Shown: one piece after another, positions 9,072-17,836 of the stretch | How the letters are laid out: each line of letters begins with the position of its first letter | Position numbering within the stretch: position 1 is the first letter of the stretch | From: an uncultured Cellvibrio sp. | Lineage (GTDB): Bacteria; Pseudomonadota; Gammaproteobacteria; Pseudomonadales; Cellvibrionaceae | Assembly: GCA_946481095.1 (NCBI GenBank) | Contig: CAMLML010000012.1 | Coordinates: 1 to 64,000 of the forward strand | Reading direction: 5' to 3' | Length of the DNA: 64,000 bases | The notes under the pieces: generated by a model | What the model saw: the letters and a program-made list of their open reading frames with translations, nothing else | What the model was told of the DNA's origin: nothing | Database searches by the model: none | Translations under genes and position numbers: made by a program

Positions 9072-9372
9072 GAATGCAAATCCTCAATTATTCTGTCAGT
9101 CGGTGATATTACACAGCTGAAAGAGAATGACCAGAATGATTGACCGAGGTTTGCCTGACGCTGTGGGGTTACCCTTGTACATATGTTGCTATGTTGCAAC
9201 TTGGCGCACAGTCTAATCGGTTATGCCGTAAGTTTCCATTTGCTCATATAATTTTTGCGTGAGTTTTTTGTCATAAGGCTAATTGTGTTGCAGATGGACT
9301 TCATCCGGAGTCTGTTAGAATGGCCTCAATCACGCTAATCAATAGTTCCTGTAAATAAAAAAGGCTTGGCTA
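9072..9372. promoter_or_regulatory. Divergent intergenic region between uxaC and the TrpD-like gene
   Basis: 301 bp without a credible gene. On plus, a TATAAT hexamer at 9247-9252 is a candidate -10 box for the TrpD-like gene, though no good -35 box stands at the right distance. An inverted repeat GTTGC-N6-GCAAC lies at about 9185-9200 and could be an operator for a hexuronate regulator. No regulator gene is nearby and the repeat is short, so this is tentative. Confidence 0.3.
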
Positions 9373-10413
9373 ATGAGTTACAAAAATATTCTTATCAGCT
9401 TGACTCAGGGAAAGCACCTTGCACGTGAAGATGTGCAGTTGGTTGTCAGTGAAATGCTCGCAGGGAAATATTCACCGGCACAGGTTGCGGTGTTTTTCGT
9501 GGCTTTGGGAATGAATCGTGAAACAGCTGAAGAACTGATGGGAGCTGCCCTCGCTGTGCGGCAACACATTGATCCGAGAACTTATGGGCCGGAACAGTTT
9601 GTGGCTATCAGCAGAACCGGGAATGATCTGCTGGGTGTATTTGATGTTGCTATTGCCAGTGCTTTTGCCGCAGCTGCTACAGGTTGCAGATTGGTGTTAC
9701 ATGATGGTCGTATAGGTGCAAGTCGCCGTATCGGTTCCCGGTTGTTGGAGGCTGCAGGTATTCGATCTGTATTAACACCGGAACAGATTCAGGAGTGCAT
9801 AGATAATATCGGTGTGGGTTTTACCCTCGGTGCTTCGGGTTATGGTTTACCCGCGGACTCTTTTGAAGCGCTGGAGCAAATCGATGTTCCAACCCTGGTG
9901 GATGTGTTAAATCTCGTGGCTGTTCCTTTTCAGGCAAAACGCTATCTGATTGGGGTTAAGGATGCTGCTTTACTCCGGCCGGTCGCTGAATTATTTCTCG
10001 CGCTGGGTGCGGAAAGATTGATGGTGGTTAACGGCGTTGATGGCCTGGATGCGATTAGTCTGGCAACAGAAACCAAAGTTGTTGAATTGAACAGAGGGAA
10101 AATAACGGACTATTCCATTATTCCGGATGATTTCGGTGTTCAGGCCAAAAGTCTTACTGGTTTATTGCAGGAGTCTGCAAATGAATCGCTCTTGTTGATT
10201 CAGGATGCATTGGGTAATCGTCGGGGGCACTACGCCGAAAAAGCCGCTGACATTATTATTTTAAATGCGGGTGCTGCAATTTATGTGAGTGGCGTGGCAG
10301 ACAGTTTGCGGCATGGTGTGAGCCTCGCCAGAGAAGTGGTGGCCAATACCAAAGCGGGAGAAAAAATTCGTCAGATGGCTTTGTTCTCCCAGGGATTTAA
10401 AAATAAATCTTGA
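9373..10413 (+). CDS. Divergent TrpD-like phosphoribosyltransferase-family protein
   Basis: A 346-residue protein with the full layout of anthranilate phosphoribosyltransferase. The helical N-terminus (ILISLTQGKHLAREDVQ through SPAQVAVFFVALGMNRET) matches family 3-type members, as does a glycine-rich nucleotide-binding half with VVNGVDGLDAIS. However, the diagnostic GTGGD loop is replaced by SRTGND (about residues 79-84). The KHGNRS loop reads LHDGRIGAS (about 109-117). It is therefore probably not the trp-operon enzyme, and no other trp gene is here. A paralogue with another substrate or a non-enzymatic role is more likely. The stop is 12 bp from a convergent lipoprotein gene. Confidence 0.7.
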   Translation: MSYKNILISLTQGKHLAREDVQLVVSEMLAGKYSPAQVAVFFVALGMNRETAEELMGAALAVRQHIDPRTYGPEQFVAISRTGNDLLGVFDVAIASAFAAAATGCRLVLHDGRIGASRRIGSRLLEAAGIRSVLTPEQIQECIDNIGVGFTLGASGYGLPADSFEALEQIDVPTLVDVLNLVAVPFQAKRYLIGVKDAALLRPVAELFLALGAERLMVVNGVDGLDAISLATETKVVELNRGKITDYSIIPDDFGVQAKSLTGLLQESANESLLLIQDALGNRRGHYAEKAADIIILNAGAAIYVSGVADSLRHGVSLAREVVANTKAGEKIRQMALFSQGFKNKS

Positions 10414-10425
10414 TAACTTGTGGGA

Positions 10426-10962
10426 TTAATCCAAACGTTTGATACAGAGTTGCACGCTGCCAACCTTTATACCCCATTTGGTCAGGATGGATTCATTTAG
10501 CAAGGTGTTTTTATCAATCAGCCACATCCAATCTTTTACCTTTAACAGCAGGTTATTGTCTTTGTATTTAACCTTAAGTTGATACTCAAGATGTAATGCG
10601 TTGCCAATATAATTTCCCTGTGCTTTACCCACTACATCATTCGCGGTTGCAGTTAATTTGTTATTTTCATCCAGTGTCATAATCCAGGTTCGATGCTGGA
10701 TTTCGCCATCACTAAATAGAAATTCTTCTTTTAATTCGCCCTTGCCATTTTCCCAATGGCCCTTGATGTCCGCAACAAAATAGCGAGTCACTTTACCACT
10801 GCGATTTTTCACCACTCCATGTGCTGTCAGTCGGCCATTAAAAAATTCTTCGGGTTTAAACTGTGGTGTGTTTTTACCATAATCAGACAGGGAAACACTT
10901 GAGCAGGCAGTTAGCCAGAAGCCAAGGCTGGCAATAGCCGCGCACAGAATGATAACTTTCAT
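10426..10962 (-). CDS. DUF3833-type lipoprotein
   Basis: A 178-residue protein with a lipoprotein signal ending LTAC (lipid cysteine at residue 20). The mature part matches the DUF3833 family by the segments FNGRLTAHGVVKNRSGKVTR, FLFSDGE and WMWLIDKNTLLNES. The family is of unknown function, is found in proteobacteria, and its members are usually single genes. The last residues VQLCIKRLD are somewhat unusual in carrying a cysteine. It is monocistronic by appearance: convergent with the gene before and separated by 77 bp from the next minus-strand gene. Confidence 0.8.
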   Translation of the reverse strand: MKVIILCAAIASLGFWLTACSSVSLSDYGKNTPQFKPEEFFNGRLTAHGVVKNRSGKVTRYFVADIKGHWENGKGELKEEFLFSDGEIQHRTWIMTLDENNKLTATANDVVGKAQGNYIGNALHLEYQLKVKYKDNNLLLKVKDWMWLIDKNTLLNESILTKWGIKVGSVQLCIKRLD

Positions 10963-11039
10963 GGTTAAGCCTCACACCCCTATATTCAACTTCAATATGG
11001 CTTATACGTTATGAAATTGAAAATAGTTGTGTGGTGGTG

Positions 11040-11999
11040 TCAAGCTATAGGCAGGTCAGATGTCGCTTTGCAGTACTCGTCATGTATTTTCTGGACAGAA
11101 AATGCTTTTTCGTGGACTTCCCCTGATCCCAATTCCATTAAAAATTTACAAGAAGCGAAGTCCTTCGCTTTGGTTTCGTAACGCTTCACCCACTCAATCC
11201 GAAAGGGCATATTTTCATTCGCGATTGGCCAAACTCCCGGTCTGGGTTTTAAATTTTGTGAAATCCCGATGCGCCAGGGTTTGGGGCTTATTCGAGCACG
11301 AAAACAATTTTGGTTGACGCATAGGGTTCGGTAAAGAGGATCTGTTTTGAATTGTTCGTTAAATTTTTTTGCTTCTTCTGATTTCGGATCAAACAGCTGA
11401 TGCAATGCGAGAATGCGATAACCATTCGGTGTTCGATAAACTCTTATGCGCCAATCCGGATGCTTGGCAACAATCGATTTTATCAATTCCAGATGTTCAG
11501 TTTCGTAGTCAGGCTTTTTGAAAATAAACCGTTTGTAGATGTTGGAAAAAACAGGTGTTAAAAATAGTGAAACAAAAACCAGTTTTGACATGCCTGCTAC
11601 GAATACCAGAATGCATGAAATAACTAGCAAGGCTAAAAATATCATTCCACTTTTATCGTTGTTAATTTCCGGAAAATCAATATCACCAAATAAAACGTTT
11701 GGCGTATTTAGGCAAAGTGCGCCATAGGAATTGCGTGTGATAATTTCATCATTAATTTTTGTAATAATTTCTTCACGTATTGGAACGCCGTCATCCGCAT
11801 CGTAAGCTAATTTGGTTTCCAGTCGTTTAATTTTCTCATTTTTTTTAAATTTTTCGAAGGCTGCAGTGACTCTCTCTATTGCATGATTTTCTGCATCTTG
11901 CTGACTGGTATTGGACCAACCATAACGCCTTATGGTTGCTTTTCGGCCATTGTGTTCAAATTTTTGTTTTGATTCTGCCCAAAATTCTGGAACCAGCAT
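11040..11999 (-). CDS. Hypothetical protein with two central membrane segments
   Basis: A 319-residue protein of unrecognised family. The start is set at ATG 11999 behind AGGAG (5-nt spacing); a GTG two codons earlier overlaps that site and is less likely. An N-terminal soluble part of about 120 residues is rich in Lys and Glu and ends in VLFGDIDFPE. Two hydrophobic segments (about residues 123-165) follow, then a soluble C-terminal part with RVYRTPNGYRILALHQLFDP, TDPLYRTLCVNQNCFRARISPKPWRIG. The strongly patterned C-terminal segment suggests a conserved domain. The DxD and later LALH recall a nucleotidyl-transferase or primase-like pair, but this is weak. Confidence 0.6.
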   Translation of the reverse strand: MLVPEFWAESKQKFEHNGRKATIRRYGWSNTSQQDAENHAIERVTAAFEKFKKNEKIKRLETKLAYDADDGVPIREEIITKINDEIITRNSYGALCLNTPNVLFGDIDFPEINNDKSGMIFLALLVISCILVFVAGMSKLVFVSLFLTPVFSNIYKRFIFKKPDYETEHLELIKSIVAKHPDWRIRVYRTPNGYRILALHQLFDPKSEEAKKFNEQFKTDPLYRTLCVNQNCFRARISPKPWRIGISQNLKPRPGVWPIANENMPFRIEWVKRYETKAKDFASCKFLMELGSGEVHEKAFSVQKIHDEYCKATSDLPIA

Positions 12000-12017
12000 A
12001 TTCACTCCTGTGGATTG

Positions 12018-12035
12018 CCTCTCCCGAAGGAGAGG
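12018..12035. repeat. Short CCTCTCC/GGAGAGG hairpin
   Basis: 7-bp perfect arms around CGAA, between the hypothetical gene and ilvD. The arms match the core of the larger CCCTCTCCC/GGGAGAGGG repeats seen further right, so it may be a decayed copy. No T tract follows on either strand. Confidence 0.35.
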
Positions 12036-12084
12036 AATAATTGATTGGCATTTATTAATTGGAATTATTGGTGACGAGACAAAA

Positions 12085-13929
12085 TCAATCCAGCTTGCTT
12101 AAATCCCGCACTGCACCTTTGTCCGCACTCATCGCCAACATTGCATAAGCTTTTAACGATGCAGTGACTTTGCGTGGACGAATTTCTGTTGGTTTCCAGG
12201 CTTTGGAACCTTTTGCTTCCATCGCTTTGCGGCGCGCATCCAATTCGGCATCGGTGAGTTTTACATTGATGCTTCTGTTCGGAATATCGATGTGAATAAT
12301 ATCGCCGGTTTCGACGAAACCAATTGCACCGCCTGCGGCTGCTTCAGGTGAAACGTGGCCAATACTTAAACCGGATGTGCCACCGGAAAAACGACCATCA
12401 GTTAACAAAGCACATTCTTTTCCAAGACCTTGTGATTTTAAATAACTGGTTGGGTACAACATTTCTTGCATGCCGGGGCCGCCGCGTGGGCCTTCGTAAC
12501 GGATTACAACCACATCGCCCGCTTTTACTTTTCCGTCGAGAATATCTTTTACGGCTTGATCCTGACTTTCAACAACATAAGCCGGGCCTTCAAATACCCA
12601 AATGGATTCATCAACGCCGGATGTTTTTACTACGCAACCATCAATGGCGATATTGCCTTTGAGTACAGCGAGCCCGCCTTCTTTCGAATAAGCGTGTTTG
12701 ACAGAACGAATACAACCTTCAACACGATCTGCATCGAGCGACGGCCAGCGAGTTGCTTGACTGAATGCAACTTGTGTTGGAATTCCCGCAGGGCCAGCTT
12801 TATAAAATGTGGCAACAGCTTCTGATGAGGTGACAGTAATGTCCCACTTATCCAAAGCTTCTTGAAATGTTTTGCTGTGCACAGTGGGAATGTCGTTGTG
12901 CAACAAACCACCGCGATTTAATTCAGCCAGAATACTCATCACACCGCCAGCGCGATGCACATCTTCCATATGATATTTTTGTGTGTTGGGCGCGACCTTA
13001 CAAAGTTGTGGCACTTTGCGGCTCATGCGATCCACATCAAACATAGTGAAAGGCACTTCACCTTCCTGAGCGGCTGCTAACAAATGCAAAATGGTATTGG
13101 TGGAACCACCCATCGCAATATCCAATGCCATGGCATTTTCAAATGCCTTAAAACTGGCGATTGAACGTGGCAAAACTGATTCGTCATCTTGTTCGTAATA
13201 ACGTTTGGTGATTTCAACAATGCGACGACCTGCTTCCAAAAATAATTGTTCGCGATCCGCGTGTGTTGCCAACAAAGAACCGTTACCGGGTAAAGATAAA
13301 CCCAATGCTTCAGTCAAACAGTTCATCGAGTTTGCAGTAAACATTCCCGAACAAGAACCGCAAGTCGGGCAAGCAGAGCGTTCGTAAGCCTCTACTTTTT
13401 CATCTGATGCATTTTTATCAGTACCGATAACAATCGCATCCACGAGGTCGAGTTTGTGATCAGCCAAACGTGTTTTACCGGCTTCCATCGGCCCGCCGGA
13501 AACAAAAATCACCGGGATATTCAAACGCATCGCCGCCATCAACATACCGGGGGTGATTTTGTCGCAGTTGGAAATACAAACTATGGCATCGGCACAGTGT
13601 GCATTCACCATATATTCGACTGAATCCGCAATGATGTCGCGTGAAGGTAAGCTGTAAAGCATGCCATCATGTCCCATCGCAATACCGTCATCCACCGCAA
13701 TAGTATTGAATTCTTTGGCGACACCACCGACTTTCTCAATTTCACGCGCAACCAATTGTCCCAAATCTTTCAAATGCACATGACCCGGAACAAATTGGGT
13801 AAAGGAATTGGCTATCGCAATAATCGGCTTCTGGAAATCCTCATCTTTCATACCCGTGGCGCGCCACAAAGCGCGTGCGCCCGCCATATTGCGGCCAGAT
13901 GTGGTGGTTTTGGAACGATAAACCGGCAT
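12085..13929 (-). CDS. ilvD: Dihydroxy-acid dehydratase
   Basis: A 614-residue protein, the usual size for enterobacterial-type IlvD. It dehydrates dihydroxyisovalerate and dihydroxymethylvalerate to the 2-keto acids in valine and isoleucine synthesis. Iron-sulfur ligand cysteines are visible in [10 protein letters not shown] and [13 protein letters not shown], and the [14 protein letters not shown] segment is typical. A GAGG site lies before ATG 13929. It stands alone on the minus strand here, away from ilvE at 44.2 kb, so branched-chain genes are scattered in this genome. Divergent from vapBC. Confidence 0.97.
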   Translation of the reverse strand: MPVYRSKTTTSGRNMAGARALWRATGMKDEDFQKPIIAIANSFTQFVPGHVHLKDLGQLVAREIEKVGGVAKEFNTIAVDDGIAMGHDGMLYSLPSRDIIADSVEYMVNAHCADAIVCISNCDKITPGMLMAAMRLNIPVIFVSGGPMEAGKTRLADHKLDLVDAIVIGTDKNASDEKVEAYERSACPTCGSCSGMFTANSMNCLTEALGLSLPGNGSLLATHADREQLFLEAGRRIVEITKRYYEQDDESVLPRSIASFKAFENAMALDIAMGGSTNTILHLLAAAQEGEVPFTMFDVDRMSRKVPQLCKVAPNTQKYHMEDVHRAGGVMSILAELNRGGLLHNDIPTVHSKTFQEALDKWDITVTSSEAVATFYKAGPAGIPTQVAFSQATRWPSLDADRVEGCIRSVKHAYSKEGGLAVLKGNIAIDGCVVKTSGVDESIWVFEGPAYVVESQDQAVKDILDGKVKAGDVVVIRYEGPRGGPGMQEMLYPTSYLKSQGLGKECALLTDGRFSGGTSGLSIGHVSPEAAAGGAIGFVETGDIIHIDIPNRSINVKLTDAELDARRKAMEAKGSKAWKPTEIRPRKVTASLKAYAMLAMSADKGAVRDLSKLD

Positions 13930-14021
13930 AAAAACCTCGAATTCTATTGGTGCAGGGAAAGACGCTCATGGTAGCAGAAGTTAACAAGTGCTTGGCTAAC
14001 CTGATGAGCTTGGCTAAGATG

Positions 14022-14042
14022 CTGTATACCTGATGTATATAG
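14022..14042. promoter_or_regulatory. Candidate VapB operator upstream of vapBC
   Basis: Imperfect inverted repeat CTGTATAC - CTGAT - GTATATAG (7 of 8 pairs) ending 12 bp before the vapB start codon. VapBC operons are normally autoregulated by the complex binding such palindromes near the promoter. A 9-bp direct repeat CTTGGCTAA (13991 and 14009, 18 bp apart) lies just upstream. Confidence 0.45.
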
Positions 14043-14054
14043 TTGGAGGTTGCC

Positions 14055-14288
14055 ATGTCTGTAGGTTCAGTGTTCATCAATAACCGCACCCAATCGGTTC
14101 GATTGCCTGCCGATTCCCGTTTTCCGGAAGGCGTAAAAAAAGTCTTGGTACGTGTAGTGGGGGAGGATCGAATTTTGTCGCCAATCAATAAAACCTGGGA
14201 CAGTTTTTTCTTGTCTGACGATCAGGTTTCTGATGATTTTATGACAGAGCGTGCTTCACAAGAACAATCAAAAAGGGAAGATTTTTAA
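14055..14288 (+). CDS. vapB: Type II antitoxin, VapB/AbrB-fold
   Basis: A 77-residue protein. The start is ATG 14055, five bases after a GGAGG site; an upstream TTG at 14043 is rejected because it precedes that site. The N-terminus [16 protein letters not shown] is the typical VapB/VagC swapped-hairpin DNA-binding domain. The acidic C-terminal tail is the likely toxin-neutralising part. The PIN toxin gene begins 17 bp downstream. It probably binds the inverted repeat at 14022-14042 together with VapC. Confidence 0.9.
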   Translation: MSVGSVFINNRTQSVRLPADSRFPEGVKKVLVRVVGEDRILSPINKTWDSFFLSDDQVSDDFMTERASQEQSKREDF

Positions 14289-14305
14289 TTCAGGAGATCA
14301 GTGTA

Positions 14306-14704
14306 GTGCTGAAATATTTGTTGGATACTAATATTGTAATTTATGTAATCAAACGCAAGCCGGTCAGTGCATTGGAAACCTTTAATCGTCATTCGGGGCA
14401 GCTTGCGATTAGCTCCATTACTCTTGCTGAATTAATTCATGGTGCAGAAAAAAGCGAGCAAACCGAAAAAAATTTACGGTTGGTGGAAGATTTTACATCA
14501 CGTCTTGTCGTGTTGGATTATGATACAAAAGCCGCCGCGCATTACGGCAACATTCGTGCTGAGTTAGAGCAAGCAGGAAAAATGATTGGCGTAAATGATT
14601 TGCATATTGCCGGGCATGCACGCAGCGAAGGATTAATTTTAGTAACCAATAATTTGAGAGAGTTTGAAAGAGTGACCGGTTTGCGCATGGAAAATTGGGT
14701 GTAG
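14306..14704 (+). CDS. vapC: PIN-domain ribonuclease toxin VapC
   Basis: A 132-residue PIN-domain protein. The acidic metal site is visible as D7 (LLDTN), E42 (LAELIHG) and D98 (GVNDLHIAGHA), followed by TNNLREFERV near the C-terminus. VapC toxins cleave tRNA or rRNA and are blocked by VapB. The start is GTG 14306 with AGGAG nine bases upstream. It is intact, so the pair is predicted to be functional. The stop is 3 bp from a convergent gene. Confidence 0.92.
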   Translation: MLKYLLDTNIVIYVIKRKPVSALETFNRHSGQLAISSITLAELIHGAEKSEQTEKNLRLVEDFTSRLVVLDYDTKAAAHYGNIRAELEQAGKMIGVNDLHIAGHARSEGLILVTNNLREFERVTGLRMENWV

Positions 14705-14707
14705 CTT

Positions 14708-15067
14708 TTAAAAATCAAATGGGTCTCGCGGTAGTAAATTGGTAAAGGCTGTTCCGCAATAAATACATTTACCAGTTGTAATGGGGCTGGTTTGTTGGCA
14801 TTTATGGCATTGCGCTTTGGGTGTTTTACGCGTGGCTTTTTTCTCGATAGTTAAGGCTATCTCTTTTCTGAGTGAGTCATCATCAAGAGCAAGTTTGTTT
14901 TGCAATATTTGCCACATGGCTTCAGTGGCTTCAGATAGTTTGTAATATTTTTTCTCCAATAAATCAATGCGAGATTCCAGATTTTCTGATTTACGGGAAT
15001 TATCCTGCGATGATTTTTGCAATTCAGTATTAATAGCGGCGTCAGCAGCATGGTGAAATTGATCCAT
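14708..15067 (-). CDS. Small coiled-coil protein with C-terminal zinc ribbon
   Basis: A 119-residue protein. The start is ATG 15067 behind AGGAG; the frame runs upstream to 15121 but no ribosome site supports that. The middle (about residues 25-70) is a charged coiled coil with heptad-like Leu and Ile (ENLESRIDLLEKKYYKL). The tail has a CHKCQ-N8-CIYC four-cysteine zinc ribbon followed by an acidic end. The family is not recognised; such proteins often act as adaptors, which is inference only. It may be cotranscribed with the VOC gene 31 bp upstream. Confidence 0.65.
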   Translation of the reverse strand: MDQFHHAADAAINTELQKSSQDNSRKSENLESRIDLLEKKYYKLSEATEAMWQILQNKLALDDDSLRKEIALTIEKKATRKTPKAQCHKCQQTSPITTGKCIYCGTAFTNLLPRDPFDF

Positions 15068-15098
15068 TATTGTCTCCTGAAAAAAATAGTAATTTCGA

Positions 15099-15467
15099 TT
15101 ATTGTAAAGAATGCAACCCAATCATATTCCCTTCAGTGTCATATGCCAGTGTGATGAAGCCATATTGCCCAATTGAGAATTTGGTTTTTTCAATGCGACC
15201 GCCAAATTCCACAATTCGTTTTTCTTCTGTCGAACAATCCTTGCAACTAAAATAAACGATAGTGCTGTTTCTGCCAGCAGGGAACCCGGGTATATGAACA
15301 AGGCTGCCGGAGGTGCCTGGGTGCATCTTATTCAGTGGAAAGCCCCACATCTCAATACCGGAAGAATCCAATCGCATCAGTCGATTTTGGAAAACACCTT
15401 CGTAAAATTTTTTTGCGCGTTGCATATCATCAACATAAATTTCAAACCAGCCCACTGGATTAGCCAT
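15099..15467 (-). CDS. VOC-family (glyoxalase/bleomycin-resistance fold) protein
   Basis: A 122-residue single-domain VOC protein. It opens with MANPVGWFEIYVDDMQRAKKFYEGVF and closes with AYDTEGNMIGLHSLQ, the usual first and last beta-strands of the fold. The glutamate and histidine positions used for metal binding in true glyoxalases are only partly present, so the reaction is unknown. An AGGA site precedes ATG 15467. It lies 9 bp after a GNAT gene and may share its transcript. Confidence 0.85.
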   Translation of the reverse strand: MANPVGWFEIYVDDMQRAKKFYEGVFQNRLMRLDSSGIEMWGFPLNKMHPGTSGSLVHIPGFPAGRNSTIVYFSCKDCSTEEKRIVEFGGRIEKTKFSIGQYGFITLAYDTEGNMIGLHSLQ

Positions 15468-15476
15468 AATCTTTTC

Positions 15477-15935
15477 CTAAAAATCCAATTGCATAATGGT
15501 AACAAGTGAATTTCGATAATTTTCTTTTGAAAGTGTTTGCCATCCCATTTTTGCGTAAAAATTTTCCTGATCCGGCGTGAATAAATAAATTCGAGGTAGC
15601 TGATTTTGTTTGGCCAAATCCATAACCGATTTTACCAATTTGGCACCAACGCCCAATCCGCGTTTATCAGCTCTTACATAAACATTGGCCAGCCAGGGTG
15701 ATAATTCAGGCTTGGTATCCATATCAGACGCAATCAAAGCGGCCGATCCCAAAACATCATTACCTTCAACTGCAATCAACATGGTGGGAATTAAATTTTC
15801 ACCCAGATAAGTTCGCATTTTCTCAATACGTTTTTCAACACTGCTGCCTGGATTCAAATAAGACCATTCATCATGGTGCCATTGCGCCAATGTTGAAATG
15901 TGATGAGGTGCAGTGCGTAGATCGATAATTTTCAT
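15477..15935 (-). CDS. GNAT-family N-acetyltransferase
   Basis: A 152-residue GNAT protein. The acetyl-CoA pyrophosphate loop is the RADKRGLGVGAKLV segment, preceded by WLANVYV (beta-4) and followed by the FYAKMGWQ motif common to GNAT C-termini. The acceptor is unknown; it may be an amino acid, a small amine or a protein. The ribosome site is weak. It is followed 9 bp on by the VOC gene. Confidence 0.85.
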   Translation of the reverse strand: MKIIDLRTAPHHISTLAQWHHDEWSYLNPGSSVEKRIEKMRTYLGENLIPTMLIAVEGNDVLGSAALIASDMDTKPELSPWLANVYVRADKRGLGVGAKLVKSVMDLAKQNQLPRIYLFTPDQENFYAKMGWQTLSKENYRNSLVTIMQLDF

Positions 15936-15986
15936 TTAATGCTCTGAGCTAAATCCAGCCCCAGCCTGCGTCTGTAGACGATAGTT

Positions 15987-16448
15987 TCACGATTTAAGTT
16001 GCAATTTAATTCTTCTCAAGGCTCTAAGATTAATCACTTGTGGCACAACAAACATAAATATAGCCATGATTAACGGCACGATAGGAATCATTTTGGCAGA
16101 TTGCGAATACATAATGACTGATCCCAGAATTGAAATGATGTACAAAACGATACAAAGCCAATTAAGGATCGTTGCAACAAGCCTGGTTGCTGACCAAGCG
16201 CTTTGAGCCAAAGCGAACATAGAGCTAATAGCTGTTGCTATCATAATTCCATAAAAAACCAATCCAATAATTAATATTCTCGGTTCAGCTGATCCATTTT
16301 TTTGAAAAAATACCACTACAGTTCCTATTAAAAATAATAGGCCAGCTACACCATTCATAATTCTGGTTTTCTTGAATCCAAAATTATTAGGCGTGTCGGT
16401 TGTTTGAATAAGGTTTGCTTTCGGTGTTTCGTAGTTGCTTGATTCCAT
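15987..16448 (-). CDS. Small four-helix membrane protein
   Basis: A 153-residue hypothetical protein. A polar N-terminus (SSNYETPKANLIQT) resembles the Asn/Pro-rich heads of many small bacterial membrane proteins. Four hydrophobic segments follow (about residues 32-50, 58-80, 88-112, 120-140) and a basic tail. No catalytic motif is seen and no function can be assigned. It sits between argA and the GNAT gene on the same strand. Confidence 0.6.
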   Translation of the reverse strand: MESSNYETPKANLIQTTDTPNNFGFKKTRIMNGVAGLLFLIGTVVVFFQKNGSAEPRILIIGLVFYGIMIATAISSMFALAQSAWSATRLVATILNWLCIVLYIISILGSVIMYSQSAKMIPIVPLIMAIFMFVVPQVINLRALRRIKLQLKS

Positions 16449-16482
16449 CTGATGCTCTGATTAATAAATAAAAGGAGTATTG

Positions 16483-17793
16483 CTAAATGTTCTTCACAAA
16501 AATCTTCGACTTCCTCTGATAGTTATAAAGTTCTTGTTTGCCAATCGGTAAGTCTTCGATTTTGCCTTCTGCAAAACCTTGTTCGATAAACCAGTGAGCG
16601 GTTTGGGTGGTGAGTAGAAATAATTTGTGAATGCCGTTTTTGCGGGCATGTTCTTCCATTTGTTGTAGTAAAGCGGATGCTCTGCCGCCGTTGCGATAAT
16701 CAGGGTGTGTGGCGACGCAAGACAATTCGCCCATGTCGCCATAGGGGTAGAGTGCGGCGCAAGCGACTATGCTGCCATCTTTTTCCATGACGTGAAAATT
16801 TTGAATTTCTGTTTCCAGTAATTCGCGTGATCGTCTCACCAAAATGCCGGCTTCTTCCAATGGGCGAATTAAATCCAGAATACCAGCGACATCTTCAATT
16901 TTTGCTTTGCGCAATTGTTCGTAATAACCGGAATAAACCAGCGTACCTAATCCATCTCGTGTAAAAAGTTCGGTGAGAAGCGCGCCGTCGGTGGTGTAAC
17001 TCATTAATTGTGCGCGTTGCACACCTTGTAAACAACTGAGATAACAAGCGCTTAATGCTTGTTGTTCATCGTGTTGCATTTTTTCGCCATGACTGGCGAG
17101 ATAATCTTTGCATTCACTAATTGATAATTGACGGATTAAATTACCGTCAGAATCTTTTATGCCATCACCTTCAATAAAGGCCAGCAATTTGTCAGCTTTT
17201 AATGCACTGGCGATGTGAGTGGCGACTTCGCTAAACGATAAATTAAAAATTTCACCTGTCGGTGAATAACCAATTGGTGAAACCAGTACGACAGCACCAG
17301 TATCCAATACGCTTTTCAACGATTGGGTGTTGACCTTTCGCACTTTGCCGGTGTGTTGAAAATCAATTCCATCGATAACGCCATAAGGCATGGCGACGAC
17401 AAAGTTGCCACTGATGACTTGCATATCAGCATCATGCATGGGGGAATTGGGCAAGCCTGTAGAAAGTGCAGCTTCAAGCGTTGTGCGTGCAGTACCAATA
17501 GCTTCAATAACCAAAGGCAAACTTTCGCTATCAGTGATGCGCATTCTTTTATGAAAATGACTGTAAGTGTCAGCCAATTGCAATCGTTCATCAATTTGTG
17601 GTCGTGCACCATGCACCAACACTAGTTTGACATCGAGACTGCAGAGCAATGCAATGTCATGCACTATGTTATGGAAATTGGCATGAGTGATGGCTTCGCC
17701 GGGAAGCATCACCACAAAGGTTTTGTCACTGTGTCGATTAATATAAGGCGTTGAGTGACGAAACCATTTTACGTAATCGTGAGTTTGAGCCAC
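16483..17793 (-). CDS. argA: Amino-acid N-acetyltransferase (N-acetylglutamate synthase)
   Basis: A 436-residue two-domain enzyme. Residues about 1-290 are an amino-acid-kinase fold (KTFVVMLPGEAI, LVLVHGARPQIDERL). The remainder is a GNAT domain with CVATHPDYRNGGRASALL. It catalyses the first step of arginine synthesis, acetylating glutamate; the kinase-like domain usually carries arginine feedback inhibition. The start is GTG 17793, seven bases after an AGGA, giving a length close to E. coli ArgA (443). A TTG 10 codons upstream (17823) is less likely. argE lies about 5 kb away on the same strand. Confidence 0.93.
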   Translation of the reverse strand: MAQTHDYVKWFRHSTPYINRHSDKTFVVMLPGEAITHANFHNIVHDIALLCSLDVKLVLVHGARPQIDERLQLADTYSHFHKRMRITDSESLPLVIEAIGTARTTLEAALSTGLPNSPMHDADMQVISGNFVVAMPYGVIDGIDFQHTGKVRKVNTQSLKSVLDTGAVVLVSPIGYSPTGEIFNLSFSEVATHIASALKADKLLAFIEGDGIKDSDGNLIRQLSISECKDYLASHGEKMQHDEQQALSACYLSCLQGVQRAQLMSYTTDGALLTELFTRDGLGTLVYSGYYEQLRKAKIEDVAGILDLIRPLEEAGILVRRSRELLETEIQNFHVMEKDGSIVACAALYPYGDMGELSCVATHPDYRNGGRASALLQQMEEHARKNGIHKLFLLTTQTAHWFIEQGFAEGKIEDLPIGKQELYNYQRKSKIFVKNI

Positions 17794-17836
17794 GGTAAAT
17801 TCCTGATAATCAAAAAAGAACAATTAAAAAATGCAA

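Noticed and set aside
9373..10413. Calling this gene trpD or ybiB
   Set aside because: Key phosphoribosyl-binding loops are changed and no trp gene is adjacent; the sequence also differs from what is expected for E. coli YbiB, so no symbol is given.
13991..14017. 9-bp direct repeat CTTGGCTAA, 18 bp apart, before vapB
   Set aside because: Two copies of nine bases can arise by chance and no known regulator fits; only noted beside the operator.
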